A stretch of DNA of 64,000 bases from Reticulitermes lucifugus (taxonomy: Eukaryota > Arthropoda > Insecta > Blattodea > Rhinotermitidae). The notes under the pieces were generated by a model. The model made no database searches, was not told the DNA's origin, and saw only the letters and a list, made by a program, of their open reading frames with translations. Shown one piece after another: positions 10,796 through 21,872 of the stretch. The position numbers and the translations under genes are program-made. The first letter of the stretch is position 1, and each line of letters starts with the position of its first letter. The stretch is from positions 54,182 through 118,181 of the forward strand of contig JAKCWW010000061.1 of assembly GCA_026260175.1 (NCBI GenBank), read 5' to 3'.

Positions 10796-12152
10796 CTTGA
10801 ATCCTCGTACCTGATTATTATTTACGAAGTATTTTTTGTGAGTCTAATTACAAATATGCCGACTTTGTGAATTTTTGAGATGATAATCCGACAAATTTGA
10901 CATAGAAAACATCTGAAGTTACGTCATGCTCTTCGCAAAGCGAAATAAAAGAAAATAACAATACTGAATTAATATAACTTAGTCCTCTAGTGTTTGCTGT
11001 AAGGAAGAATGTTTTATGTGTCATTTCCGAAACTCCTTGTGTTCATTTCTTTCTTCGTTCGTATGTCTATTTCAGGAAGAAGGAGGAAAAATGACAACTT
11101 TTCTTGGTTTCTAGTTGCGATCCTGAGGATAGTATCCTCCCCCCCCCCCATTTTTATGTTTCGAGTTATATCTCGTAACGAATGTCCTTGAGCTCTGCTC
11201 ATCTGCCCACATGAGCGTGCAATCCGATAAACATCTCTTTCGTCCAGGCCCCACCCTCCTTCACCTCGTCCATGAGAAATGGTCCCTTGCAGCAAGAATG
11301 ACATAACGTTTAGCCATTACTTCATAGTGCGTATACTGTAATGAACATAAACCTCACAGTGTCATTTGTTATGAAGCCGGGTGGTCTTACTTCTGGTCTG
11401 TTACCGTGGATCCTAGTTACATTTTCTTCCTGTTCATTCCATACCCCTCCTAAGAGATGCCCCGCATTACCTTGAAACAAACCTCCATTTTGAATGCTTA
11501 ACCAACCGAACACGCGTGCCATATTTATGGGTGCTTATATGATGACCACAATAAAAACATATGACTTCATTTACATCAATTATTGTGGAGACTGAACACA
11601 AATCGTGAAGACTAGAATAAACATGAACATCAAAACATAGTTAACTGCCGAGCGGGCAGCGAAATGTAAGATGACACAGCGTAAATTTTCCTTTGCTTAA
11701 TTATTTCTTGAGTTGTCAGACGGAAAATGAATTGCGCATAAAATGCGTCTCCATTTTTTACTACAATGTGTGTGTAAGATTTTTCTCTTCGATTGATATT
11801 TAGGAAGTAAATCTCGAGTTGCGCGCAGACACGCTTGTACGTCTTGATGTCAAGTTTCAGTTTATGTTACCCGATTTTAATTAAAATTTGAGTGTATCGA
11901 CAGATTTTAGTTACATATGACAAAACAGCCAGGAAAATTTGTTCACTTATTCTACAGTTCTTAGATGCGGAAGACAGACACAAGAAGTTAACACGCGCAT
12001 ATAAAAACATATTGTAAACAGCTACTGAACTAGTGGTTGAGGTATAAGACAATTCTGACAATGCAGTGGTACAGAGAGTGTGAAGGTCGGCACTGAGTTC
12101 TTATTAGAGCATTTAATTACAACAACACATTATTATTCTGTGAAAGTAAAGA
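10796..12152. other. No gene seen
   Basis: A ten-C run lies at about 11141-11150. Minus frames at 11014-11304 and 11322-11522 have no motif. No recognised repeat. Confidence 0.5.
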
Positions 12153-12248
12153 CAAAATTGTCCCTGTGCACGCCGTGGGAATGGAACTGTAGATCCACGC
12201 ATTCTTAACCTTGGCACTAGATGGAGACGAGTGATTAGCTACACTCCC

Positions 12249-13081
12249 CGGCCACTCTATCCTTGTCTGCTACATTACCCGGCCATTCTACCCTTGTCTG
12301 CTACATTACCCGGCCACTCTACCCTTGTCTGCTANNNNNNNNNNNNNNNNNNNNNNNNNNNNNNNNNNNNNNNNNNNNNNNNNNNNNNNNNNNNNNNNNN
12401 NNNNNNNNNNNNNNNNNNNNNNNNNNNNNNNNNNNNNNNNNNNNNNNNNNNNNNNNNNNNNNNNNNNNNNNNNNNNNNNNNNNNNNNNNNNNNNNNNNNN
12501 NNNNNNNNNNNNNNNNNNNNNNNNNNNNNNNNNNNNNNNNNNNNNNNNNNNNNNNNNNNNNNNNNNNNNNNNNNNNNNNNNNNNNNNNNNNNNNNNNNNN
12601 NNNNNNNNNNNNNNNNNNNNNNNNNNNNNNNNNNNNNNNNNNNNNNNNNNNNNNNNNNNNNNNNNNNNNNNNNNNNNNNNNNNNNNNNNNNNNNNNNNNN
12701 NNNNNNNNNNNNNNNNNNNNNNNNNNNNNNNNNNNNNNNNNNNNNNNNNNNNNNNNNNNNNNNNNNNNNNNNNNNNNNNNNNNNNNNNNNNNNNNNNNNN
12801 NNNNNNNNNNNNNNNNNNNNNNNNNNNNNNNNNNNNNNNNNNNNNNNNNNNNNNNNNNNNNNNNNNNNNNNNNNNNNNNNNNNNNNNNNNNNNNNNNNNN
12901 NNNNNNNNNNNNNNNNNNNNNNNNNNCGGCCACTCTATCCTTGTCTGCTACATTACCCGGCCACTCTATCCTTGTCTGCTACATTACCCGGCCACTCAAC
13001 CCTTGTCAGTTTCACTCTCCGGGCACTCTACCCTTTTCAGATTCACTGTACGGTCACTCTAACTTTGTCATCTTCACTCGC
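12249..13081. repeat. 31-bp minisatellite inside a SINE
   Basis: Units begin CGGCCACTCT at 12249, 12280, 12311 (before the gap) and 12927, 12958, 12989, 13020, 13051 (after it), each exactly 31 bp apart. The last three drift in sequence towards the ordinary SINE-B. The unit agrees with the SINE segment 'gtcagcttcacgcc..ccggccgctttaccc' at about 23 of 31 positions. The array therefore grew from the SINE's own sequence. The frame shifts with each unit, so it is not coding. Confidence 0.85.
12335..12926. other. Assembly gap (592 N)
   Basis: A run of N in the minisatellite. The distance between the flanking unit starts (616 bp) is not a multiple of 31, so the gap size is likely only estimated. 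Frames that run across it are artefacts. Confidence 0.95.
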
Positions 13082-13289
13082 CGGCGTCCCGGTACCCACA
13101 GACTACCAGCCTGGGAGGGCCTAAGAGCCAGTCTGCACAATTTGGAGAAGAGAAAATTCTCTTGTCTCTTTCGGGAGTCGCCCACGATTTCTGTTTTATA
13201 GTCCATAGCCTAGTAATTATCCTGACTAAGCTTTTTCGGCTCCTACAGCTCATTCATTCTGAAACATTGAAGGCGAGTGTGTGCGGCGA

Positions 13290-13520
13290 TCGGCTTTGTA
13301 AAGAAGGGCGTTGACATCCAGTGCTTCAGAAACTCTCTGTTGTTCCATCATCAGGGGTGGATGTGTTGAGTGATAAGGTCGCACGTTGTATTTATATTAA
13401 CATTATGCTCACGCACAAGACACTGAACTCGGAGAGGATATTCTGGGTAAAACGACATAAACCCCTGATGACGGAAACTTATCCGAAACGTTGGATATGA
13501 AGCGCGTCTCCATATGGCTG
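13290..13520. repeat. Degraded inverted repeat with hammerhead-like core
   Basis: The plus copy at 13461-13498 is ACCC, CTGATGA (13465-13471), C, GGA, six-base loop, TCC, GAAACGTTGG. The opposite-strand copy near 13345-13362 keeps CCCCTGATGATGGA but has lost the GAAA side. Flanks ('gacatcca' / 'ttggatat') are also inversely related. It looks like an old, decayed member of the foldback family seen at 15, 29.7 and 35.8 kb. Confidence 0.45.
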
Positions 13521-14010
13521 CACCGCAAAATACTTAATACGTGAAATTTAGAAATGTTACACGACTTGTTGGAACTGTGTGAGTTTGGGACGAGCTTGTT
13601 AATGTATCTCTTGGCTTAACTGTGAATTTGTAAATAAAACACTGTCAACACGTGGCGTTAGAGGAGCAAAAACCTCTGGCTGTTTGTCACGTGAAGGTGG
13701 GCATTGCAGATGACAGCCGCTTTCAAACCAAAAAGCTCTAATGGAGTTGTGTGAAATTACTGAAACTACCGAGGCGAAGAAACACTAAAGCCGTCAGCCA
13801 TAATGGAAATGGAAAACGCGTTCTCCCTCATTTCCTAATTGTGTGCAAGCACGTGCATTTAGTAATTACTATAGTGTATGCGATGCCTTGCTTCTCTTGT
13901 GTTTTACGTTAGTGTGAGAAATGCGTACGAAATTTTAGTCGGAAAACCAAAATGCCACAGAAGAGGCCGACAGGTGGATGGATGCTATTCAAATACTCGT
14001 AGATAAAGTC
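13521..14010. other. No gene seen
   Basis: Nothing recognised on either strand. Confidence 0.5.
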
Positions 14011-14298
14011 AAGGGTAAAGTTGTCCTTTTGCACACTATGAGGACATAAGGGGAAGTGGGTATGTAGCTCCACTCATTCTTAACCTCAGCATTAGATGGA
14101 GTTGATAGTCAACTTCATGCCCCAGACGCTTTGCCGGGGGAAAGTACCACCGGTACCCATTGAATATGTGACTGGGTGGGTCCCAGAGCCGGTCTAGGCA
14201 CTTTGGACAAGAGACAAATTTATTGCCACTGCAGGAAATCGAAACATGATTCCGCAAGCGTCCAGCCCGTGACCTAGTCGCTATCGACTGTGATCCCT
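14011..14298 (-). repeat. SINE-B copy 4
   Basis: Tail 'aagggtaaagttgtcc', 'cattcttaacctcagcattagatgg', 'ggtacccattgaat', 'cccagagccggtct', then the tRNA-like head with an altered B box ('ggaaatcgaaac'). Full length but mutated. No clear target duplication. Confidence 0.8.
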
Positions 14299-15046
14299 GC
14301 TTTCGGTACTGAAATCGATCTTGAAAAATAATGTTAGTTTGTGCACTGGATTCAACAGGCTCGGCAAAAAGCTGTGGAACTTTCATCTGTTACATTTGAA
14401 CCTTTGAAGAATTTCGAATTCTACGTCCCTCTGCCCAGTGACAGCAGTCTGTTGTCTGGCGTGTGGAGGTGGAGGGAGGGGTTGGGGAGGTGTTGCCATA
14501 ACTAGGTATTATTAAGAATTGTCTAAACATAACAGTCATAGTCGTTTTTGGCCTATCTTTTTGTCTTAGTGTTTGTCAAGGCCTGTCGAAGGACCTTGCA
14601 TACTGACTTCTGACAAGCAACCGGCCTTTCAAGCACACTAACCATTTAGGAAGACCAATAGGTTTATATTAAATTTATACTAAACTTCAGTTTATCTCAC
14701 GAAGAACACACTTCATCTGTATTAGAAAGACTAAAGGGTTAATGCTGTTTAGGGATATAATCCATATTTATTATGAGAATCGTAGGAACAGGTATAGAGC
14801 GACTATGATGGTAGTGTTTTTTTTGGGTGCTACAACCTACTTTTCACTACAGCTACTTATCCAGGTATTGTATACATCACAGTCACTTGAGTGTATCATT
14901 TTTGAATTCAAAGGAAGTTGGTGTAAGGAACAACTTGATACCTGTAAGACGAGTCTTGATGTACTAAACCAAAAAGGAAATAAAGCTTAATTAATTTAAA
15001 AAAAGAGGAACAGGTGAATACACCGTGTGACAGAATAGAGAGTTTT
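14299..15046. other. No gene seen
   Basis: The plus frame 14742-14990 (82 codons) has a hydrophobic middle but no family I recognise. I do not support it as a gene. Confidence 0.4.
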
Positions 15047-15104
15047 TAGTATTCACTCACTTAACCAACGATTGCACTATTATAATTAATTGATCTCTCA
15101 CTAG

Positions 15105-15149
15105 TACCCTACATATATTTCGACCCCATTGTGGCCATCATCAGGGGTA
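15105..15149 (-). ncRNA. Hammerhead-ribozyme-like motif
   Basis: On the minus strand: TACCC, CTGATGA, T, GGCC, loop ACAATGG, GGTC, GAAA, TATATGT, A, GGGTA. Stem I TACCC/GGGTA has five perfect pairs, stem II is GGCC/GGTC with one wobble, and stem III is a very short A..T helix. All invariant hammerhead bases are present. The extra T between A9 and stem II is not standard. Short stem III is known for Penelope-like-element hammerheads. Cleavage is untested. Confidence 0.45.
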
Positions 15150-15344
15150 ACATATATACGAGTATACACTTCACTTCACTTTACTTTACTTTTAGAAAAT
15201 GCGACGATCTCAGACAACAAATTTAGCACCCTACAAAGTGCAGTGTATACATACTTTCAGTGTTAAATAATAACATCGACAAAACAATAATGAATTAACA
15301 ATGCCAAATTGGACAACGTAAAGTGAAGTGCATATATAATATGT

Positions 15345-15389
15345 TATCCCTGATGATGGCCACAATGGGGCCGAAACATATGTAGGTTA
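15345..15389 (+). ncRNA. Hammerhead-ribozyme-like motif (partner arm)
   Basis: CTGATGA at 15350-15356, T, GGCC, loop, GGCC, GAAA, CATATGTA, GGTTA. Stem II is four G-C pairs and stem III could be ACA/TGT. Stem I (TATCC with GGTTA) has a central mismatch, unlike its partner at 15105. Confidence 0.4.
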
Positions 15390-15722
15390 CTAGTGAGAGA
15401 TCAATTAATTATAATAGTGCAATCGTTGATTAAGTGAGTGAATACTAATACTAAGATGCACGGCGAACAAAAAGTAAAAGAGTTTTTAATGTTACAGCAG
15501 GTGGCGCATATGGTTACCACCGGGATTTAAACGGACGACGTAATGCGCTGTTTCCAGATACATTAGTTCTAGGTTTATGGACCCAGAACATGCTTGGTCG
15601 TCATCGGTGAATTGCAGAAGAAACACAGTGCTAGTTGTTAGCCCTTGCTTGTGGTTTGCTGTCATTGCAGCAGCAATGATAAATGGAGTGTATTGTTCAG
15701 CAGTCAGTTCCATGGAGCAGAG

Positions 15723-15910
15723 ACGTTCTTGAGAAACAAATAGTCCGCGAGCCGGTCAAGAAATTTCCTTCACTTTGTGGGACACACACGTTCATTGTCG
15801 TTTTCAAATGTGTCCGCTACCCATGCCTTTTCTAAATCAAAAGTATGCAGCCCAAATCCTGACATAATTTTCATTTTAGGATATATTTTAATATACATCC
15901 AGGCCTGGTC
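15723..15910 (-). repeat. LINE 3' tail relic
   Basis: Shares 'cttgagaa..aatagtc', 'gtcaagaaattt' and 'ttttaatatacatcc' with the other minus-strand tails (7.4, 44.8, 46.4 kb). Little protein sequence is left. Confidence 0.5.
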
Positions 15911-17584
15911 TGCCAAATATTTTCCTCAGTGCAGTTTTACCGGCTAGGTTTATGAGAGTATTTCTCAGGTGATCCCTTCGTTCTCCAAGTCCCAGAATTA
16001 CATGTACTTTAATATAATATTTTGTAAATGGTTCAGAGCATGTGCTGCTCATTATGAAACACCATTCATTCTCTTCTTACGTCTAGCATCTTCACTCCAC
16101 ATTATTCACTTTCACATCGACTTTAAAAAGTTCCACGCCCTTACAAAACAAAAAAGAAATGCTAGGCTAATTTTGCATATTTAAATATTTAAGTTTCTTA
16201 TGTAGACAGGAACATAAGAAATGCTAAACTTGTGGTGTCAGACATTATCGGAATTTAATCTGCTCTCGCATTCTTCTTGACTGTAAGTTCGGCTTGCCCT
16301 TTGTATGACATATTTTCGAAGGATTTACTGGTCGGTCCCTTATTCTGGTCACAAGACATGAACATGTACTTCATCTGAAGCGTAACCTGGTTTTGGGGTT
16401 TGATGTTGAAGATATTCCAAAGTTTCGACATGCATTACATTTGTTATCTTCAGAACGATTCGCCATTGTCATGATGGGGACTGAAATGTTCGCCGAAGGA
16501 CCAACTCCAAGCCTGAAGTTACACAGTGGACACAGGCACTGAAAGCTGAGGACTAAGTATAGCTACTCTCCTCCGGACAAACTGTTGCTTTCATTATTAG
16601 TAATTCCGGATGACCTTGGGTTACGCCGTCTTGGCTGTGAAACATTCTTCGTCCACTATGAGACCGCTCTTGCCCACTAATAAATGCTGTACCGAGCCAA
16701 GAGGCTTACAAATTCCCAGATTTCCATCTAATTAACTTGCCTTGCCCATCATCTTGGCCAGGCGAATGTTCCATCCTTATGAAGAAGGTCTGAATATTGA
16801 AAGGGTTCCATAGGCGATCTCGTAACGTTTTTTCATAAGCGTGTCGGATTCCATAGAAGGGCAACTGAATTTCCGTTTTTGGAGTACCAAGGGAGTATTA
16901 ATAAAATTAATAAGTAATTTAGACAAGTTCAAGAAAATGCTATTGAAAGATGACTGAGCCTAAGTAGACAGGTTCTTCGAAGCTTTCTTCCGTTTATAAA
17001 ATTTGTGACATGTGTACACTAAGACACGACATTATCGCATCTATCCACATCCTTCCCATTTTATGAGATAATGAGTCTTCCACATCGTTTCCCGTTCATC
17101 AGTTACAACCATTCTACCATTCGACGTTCAGTAACATTTCCAGTTGCGAAAGTGTCCTTTAAAGAAAACAACGATAAAATCTCCACCTCTTGCGCCCATA
17201 CTTCGATCTGTCACCACAAATCTCGATTACACTTGTTTGAGCCATGTCGAAGCTCACTTTCGTCCGTTCCGCATTCAGTGAAAGTGAAGTAAATGGGCGG
17301 AGTTGGGAGGCACTAGCGGGAATGTAATCAGAAATAAATATCTCTTGAGTTCGGCTAGAGGTATTGAAGAAGCTACCGATGGTCAGTCAGTCTTGATTTT
17401 CGGACCAGATTTCATTATACGAATTTACCTCCGAGTGAATGGAAGTGGGTGTAAGGCTTCTCTCACGGATGTTATCTTTGGAACGTGACGTGACGTTACT
17501 TCGTGTTTCAATAAACCGGCCTTGATCTAAGAAACAAAGAACGTGAGATTTGAGGTTCTGAAGGCGCTGGCGATAAAGGTTTGT
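15911..17584. other. No gene seen
   Basis: No supported feature. Frames at 15969-16184, 17071-17292 and 17303-17488 have no domain. Confidence 0.5.
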
Positions 17585-17680
17585 GTCCTCTGGGGTTTAA
17601 TGCCGTACGGTCTGGTAGAAACTTCCCGACGTCTCGGAAGAACCTGCTGCCTCCATTTTAAGAGTAGAAAAATTCACCAG
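17585..17680. repeat. Fragment of GAAACGTCGG repeat family
   Basis: 'ctggtagaaacttcccgacgtctcgg' echoes the flank and core of the 18669 palindrome ('ggtaattgtttaccgacgtttcgg'). Degraded; the stem is not intact. Confidence 0.35.
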
Positions 17681-18668
17681 AAATGAAGATAGCTGAACAT
17701 AGGAATGGAGGTTAAATGAAAACTTTTATATCAGCTGAAAATTTACGACTCTGTCTTGAATGTTAATGTGCGATGCTGTCTGCTTTATTAAAGGTTATGG
17801 GATTGTCTTCTTTACTGCGCAGATTCTTCCGATACGCTGGAAGACTTTACCTTTCCACAATTGAAAGGAGACGGATTTTACATTTTTCAGAAATATGGAA
17901 CACTGGCGCGTTACAACGGTATTATTCAGTTTTGACTCAATGAGAGGGCCTTCTGATGGTTAAGGTGGAGGAGGGGTATGGGAGGCAGGATCGCTTGGCG
18001 ACAAGATTCATCAGATATAACGCTTCACGAAAATTTCTTCGGGAGTTACTTGTGTGTTAATGTTCGGTGTGTGGGTCCTCTGGGTAGGTGATCGCTGCAT
18101 CTGTTACATCAGTAACTCCAGATGGGCTGAAATTAGTTATCAGCGAGACACCTGCCACGAAATGGGCCCATGGCTTTTTCTGTTCTTCTGAACACACTAC
18201 ATTTCAAAATGTAAAATTTGTCAGATATATTTAAATACATTATTAATGACAGTTCCATTAATTTATGTAATGTCTTATACATTCTCCAAAATTTTACAGC
18301 TATCCGAAATTTTAGTCTGATATACTATTTGAAATTGTAGGACTATGTTGTAGTTTTCTGGCGTTATTTTTACCTATCTGCTAAATCTGTTTTCTTATTC
18401 ATATTACGTATTTTAATTCCAGATATTTAAATAGTGGTCATTAACGCAGGCTGCCCTTCTGTCGCAATGGGCATCGTTCTACCTGCAGATCTTCTGTTTT
18501 CAATTACAACGTTATCAGCATGTCTGTCGTGCCGTCAAGAGAAGCTGAATTGTGCCTATGTTAGATGGCTTGTAAATTTGTGCTTTTGGCGACAATTTTT
18601 TGTTTTAATTTTTGAAGGTATATAACATAACCATTTCCTTGATTTCATGCTCCCGCCGCGATGTTGAT
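17681..18668. other. No gene seen
   Basis: Nothing recognised. Confidence 0.5.
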
Positions 18669-18858
18669 GAGATATGCGTTCTTCTGGGATAGTACGCAGC
18701 GTCGTGTGGTAATTGTTTACCGACGTTTCGGGACAACGTATCGGTCCCATCTTCACGGGTGAAGAGTCCGAGTGAAGATGGGACCGATACGTTGTCCCGA
18801 AACGTCGGTAAACAATTACCACGACGCCGCGTACTATCCCAGAAGAGCGCATATCTCA
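18669..18858. repeat. Long near-perfect palindrome (about 88-bp arms)
   Basis: Left arm 18669-18756 and right arm 18772-18858 are complementary apart from two substitutions and a 2-bp insertion, around a 15-base loop. Each arm contains GTGAAGATGGGAC, a nine-base loop, GTCCCGAAACGTCGG: the hammerhead-like layout with C3 changed to G. The sequence 'gtactatcccagaag' recurs, mutated, at 42.9 and 60.2 kb. Confidence 0.85.
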
Positions 18859-18860
18859 AC

Positions 18861-18966
18861 CATTTCCGATTGTATGAATTATACAGCTATGTAGGGAGTG
18901 GTAAAATCAACACCATTTCCGATTATGTGAATTACGCAGTTGTATAAGGCGTGGCCAATCACCGTA
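18861..18966 (+). repeat. 53-bp tandem duplication
   Basis: CATTTCCGATT starts at 18861 and again at 18914. The following sequence ('gaatta..cag.t.tgta') is shared, giving two copies of a 53-bp unit directly beside the palindrome. Confidence 0.7.
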
Positions 18967-19039
18967 CCTCTGTGGATCTGCGTGTGCCCGCCGTGTACCG
19001 TGGTACACGGTACGGCGAGTGTTCCACCACCTTATACAA
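18939..19039. repeat. 101-bp foldback with central palindrome
   Basis: TTGTATAAGGCGTGG (18939-18953) is the inverse of CCACCACCTTATACAA (19024-19039). In the middle, CCGTGTACC and GGTACACGG (18991-18999 and 19002-19010) form a perfect nine-base-pair palindrome. Likely a small MITE-like element. Confidence 0.65.
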
Positions 19040-21479
19040 AAGTTTTTAAAACACTCGTCACTAACGTGGCGTAATATTTTTGTTGTTTCTAAATAATTTA
19101 ATATAGTCGGACGTTTATGATACTGTGCGACTATAACAATATACGGAGCTGCAAAAAATAAGTAAATGTTCCAATTTAACCTTTACCTTGTGACGGTAAT
19201 AAAAGCATGGATGGTGGGGTGGAGGAGATCTGTAATACGTATGAGGGATACGAGCAGAACATGCAAGATCTGTTCATTAAACATCAAGGAATATGTTGTT
19301 TGTGAAATTTGTAGATATGATGATAATATTTAAATGACACTTAAGGATATACGATTCGAAGATGTGGACTTTGTTTTTAGTGGTCAGGCTAAGATTCATT
19401 AGCGAGCTGTTGTGAACTGGGTAATGAAATTTAACGTTGCACAAAAGGCGTTTTCTCTCTTGATACGTTGAGCATCTATGAACTTTTTGAGAATTGTGCG
19501 TCATGGATTTATGGCTTTACCATCTGACATACTTCTGTAGCTACTTCGCATCACAACACTGTGTTGGTTTCTATACACCTCATTTTTAGAAGGAGACGTA
19601 CTTGTGATAAATTTACTCCGTAGAGTTATTAAGTCACCATTTGACATACATCTATGTAGCTTCTTGGGATTTTAAAGGTTGCTTCCTTTACATTCGATTA
19701 TGAGAAGATGACTAGCTTCACATGATACTTTACTCCGTTTCAGTAGCTGTCGTTCACGCAGGGCTAGAGTGGGTGTTTTGTGCAGAGTTTAGCGTGGAAC
19801 ATAACCATGGCAACTAGTAACAGCAAACATTGTGTTCATTGATTTAAATTGACTGCTTTAACACCATGACTTGCGAAGGGCTGGTAAGAAAAACTTCCCT
19901 TTTTCCCTTGATTCGATCCATGTACATTACGTGTAAATAATACAGGCTTGGTCGTAAAGTATGAAACATTCTTATATCAGTTGCTGGCAGAGCAGTTAGC
20001 AATTGATGTTCAGTTATGGTTCAGGAGCATGAATTGTTGTGTGGATATTGTTCTGAAAGAACAAACGATGGGGACATCGATTACACCGAGGAGTGTTAGG
20101 AAGAGGCAAGCCTACTTCTGCATAGTCAATGATGATGAGGGTGACGAGGGTGCACATAGGAGTCTGCTGTGAGTACGAAAGAACACGCGTTAGTTGTTCG
20201 TTATGCATAGCGTGTACTTCACTGGGACACGGCACTTAAGTTCGATGGATGTTGTTTTTTCAGTCTAGCTGTGTCTACCTTCGTTAGAAACTGGATCATT
20301 CTGTATTAATTTGGCATTACAATTCAAAATTTTACCTCTTTTCAGAGGATAATTCCAATCAGGGAAAACGGCAGCCGGTCCACTAAAAGCCTTCACCGGA
20401 AATCAGAGACAGTGTGCTTCAATTTTGTTTTCCTTCCACTGAGATCTTGTTAATAACCTATTTACTAGCTGTACAGGGACTAACCTTAAATCCCGATTTT
20501 TAATATACGAGTACTTGCGCACGTCAAAACAAACCATTAAAAGGACTGTCGTAACTGTACGTCCCACATGTTTTATAAGTACAAAAACTCAGCATTTTGA
20601 TCACATGTGTGTGAGGGGGGTGTAGGAGGCTGGGTGTCATATGATTCTCATATTAAAAGGTTGTTACTTCTCTAAACAGTATTCATACATCTTTGTTTGT
20701 AATGGAGAGGTAGTGTGTGTTCTCTAAAGTAGAAAATAATCTTTAAATACTCACACTATATGACTTCCAGGCCTCGAAATTTTCATTCGGCACGCATGTA
20801 TCTGAATCAATTATTAAAGAAATATGAAATTCCGTCCATCGCAAGATGTTAACTGCCGCTTCGAGAAGGCTCGCGAAGATTCTCAGTTAGGAGATCTGAA
20901 GATGAGAATTATGAGCACGTAACACCTCGCCGTTTTCCGTGCTGTATGGCCAGGATTTCGATGTTGGGTGCTGTGTGTTGGTGAGGCGAAAATGAGTCAT
21001 CACATTTTCTGGCATGAGCTGGATTCCACGTGTTTCCTATTGCTTTTTATCGCTTTTGAAAACGTCATCAGACGGTGCAAAAATTAGGAGCTACTGGAGT
21101 ATAATGGGAGGCATGCGTTGGTGGTCTCTGCTTATATTAATTTACTGGGCTACAACATAATAATCCCACAACAACAACAACAATAGCATAGTTCAGTTTA
21201 TCCTTCTTTGCCTGGAACTACTTACCGATTAACGCCGGCTTCAGTCAACGGCACAGAGAACTGTAGAAACTGTGTAGGACGTGATTAAGAAGACTGGTTT
21301 AAAAATATGGGCATGGAAACTTAGTAGGCCTATTTTCGTATCTTGTCACCAGATTGCAGTATATAATATAAAGACAGTTAACACATCCATCGAAACTGTG
21401 GAAACAGCAGTAACAAAGGAATAAAAATTACAACCCTGGTTTGCATTATTAACTTCCCAAATGGCATTTAATACAGACT
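19040..21479. other. No gene seen
   Basis: AT-rich sequence without recognised repeats. The frames at 19948-20172 and 20014-20235 overlap on opposite strands and have no motif. Confidence 0.5.
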
Positions 21480-21487
21480 ACTGTACT

Positions 21488-21864
21488 CAGGGCTGGAATA
21501 ACGGGAGGTCCAGCCGGGCAGCTCCTCGGGACGCCAACATATAAGGGGCGCTAAGACGTCACTGGAATATTTTTTATGTTATTCATACCGTGCATCTTAT
21601 TACATGAACCAACTTATGCATATATGTGTGAATGAGTTGGTTCATGTAATAATTGTCACTAGAATAATCGGCGGAAATATGGTGCTTGTAAACTTAGGTT
21701 TCCATACGCGGACGTTTCTCCGAAAATTGTCCGCAATTTCGGAACGTGCCCTAAAAATTTCGCCAGCCCTGTCCTAGGCCGAAAAAGGTTTGAAGAATAT
21801 TGGTTTTAAGGGGCGCCAAATTATTAACATGCCGGGGGCGCCCATATGTATCGGGCCGGCCCTG
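21488..21864. mobile_element. hAT-like MITE
   Basis: The left end CAGGGCTGG (21488) and the right end, inverted, CAGGGCCGG (from 21864) are short terminal inverted repeats typical of hAT elements. The flanks ACTGTACT (21480-21487) and ACTGTAAT (21865-21872) agree at seven of eight positions, the 8-bp duplication of that superfamily. 377 bp, non-coding. It contains a perfect 18-bp inverted repeat (21597-21614 and 21635-21652). Confidence 0.75.
21597..21652. repeat. Perfect 18-bp hairpin inside the hAT-like MITE
   Basis: TTATTACATGAACCAACT and its exact complement AGTTGGTTCATGTAATAA flank a 20-base loop. Seen directly. The purpose is unknown; it may be an older nested palindromic repeat. Confidence 0.85.
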
Positions 21865-21872
21865 ACTGTAAT

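Larger units (their letters stand above)
12153..13239 (-). repeat. SINE-B copy 3 carrying an internal minisatellite
   Basis: The left part has the SINE tail ('attgtccctgtgcacgcc', 'cattcttaaccttggcactagatggag'). The right part from about 13085 has the remaining body ('ccggtacccac', 'agtctgcacaatttgg') and the tRNA-like head ending 'cctgactaagc' near 13239. Between them the short SINE segment 'gtcagcttcacgccccgg' is replaced by the array described next and by an assembly gap. Confidence 0.8.
15047..15446. mobile_element. Foldback element with two hammerhead-like modules
   Basis: The left arm (15047-15186) and right arm (15319-15446) are near-perfect reverse complements, starting TAGTATTCACTCACTTAA and ending in the complement of it. 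About 130 bp of unrelated sequence lies between. Each arm holds CTGATGA - T - GGCC..GG(T/C)C - GAAA: minus at 15105-15149 and plus at 15345-15389. No coding capacity. The arms could fold into one long hairpin. Affiliation with Penelope-like or retrozyme elements is inference. Confidence 0.7.

Noticed and set aside
12231-13201. Long frames (204-312 codons) across 12.2-13.2 kb
   Set aside because: They are made mostly of unknown residues over the N gap and minisatellite units.
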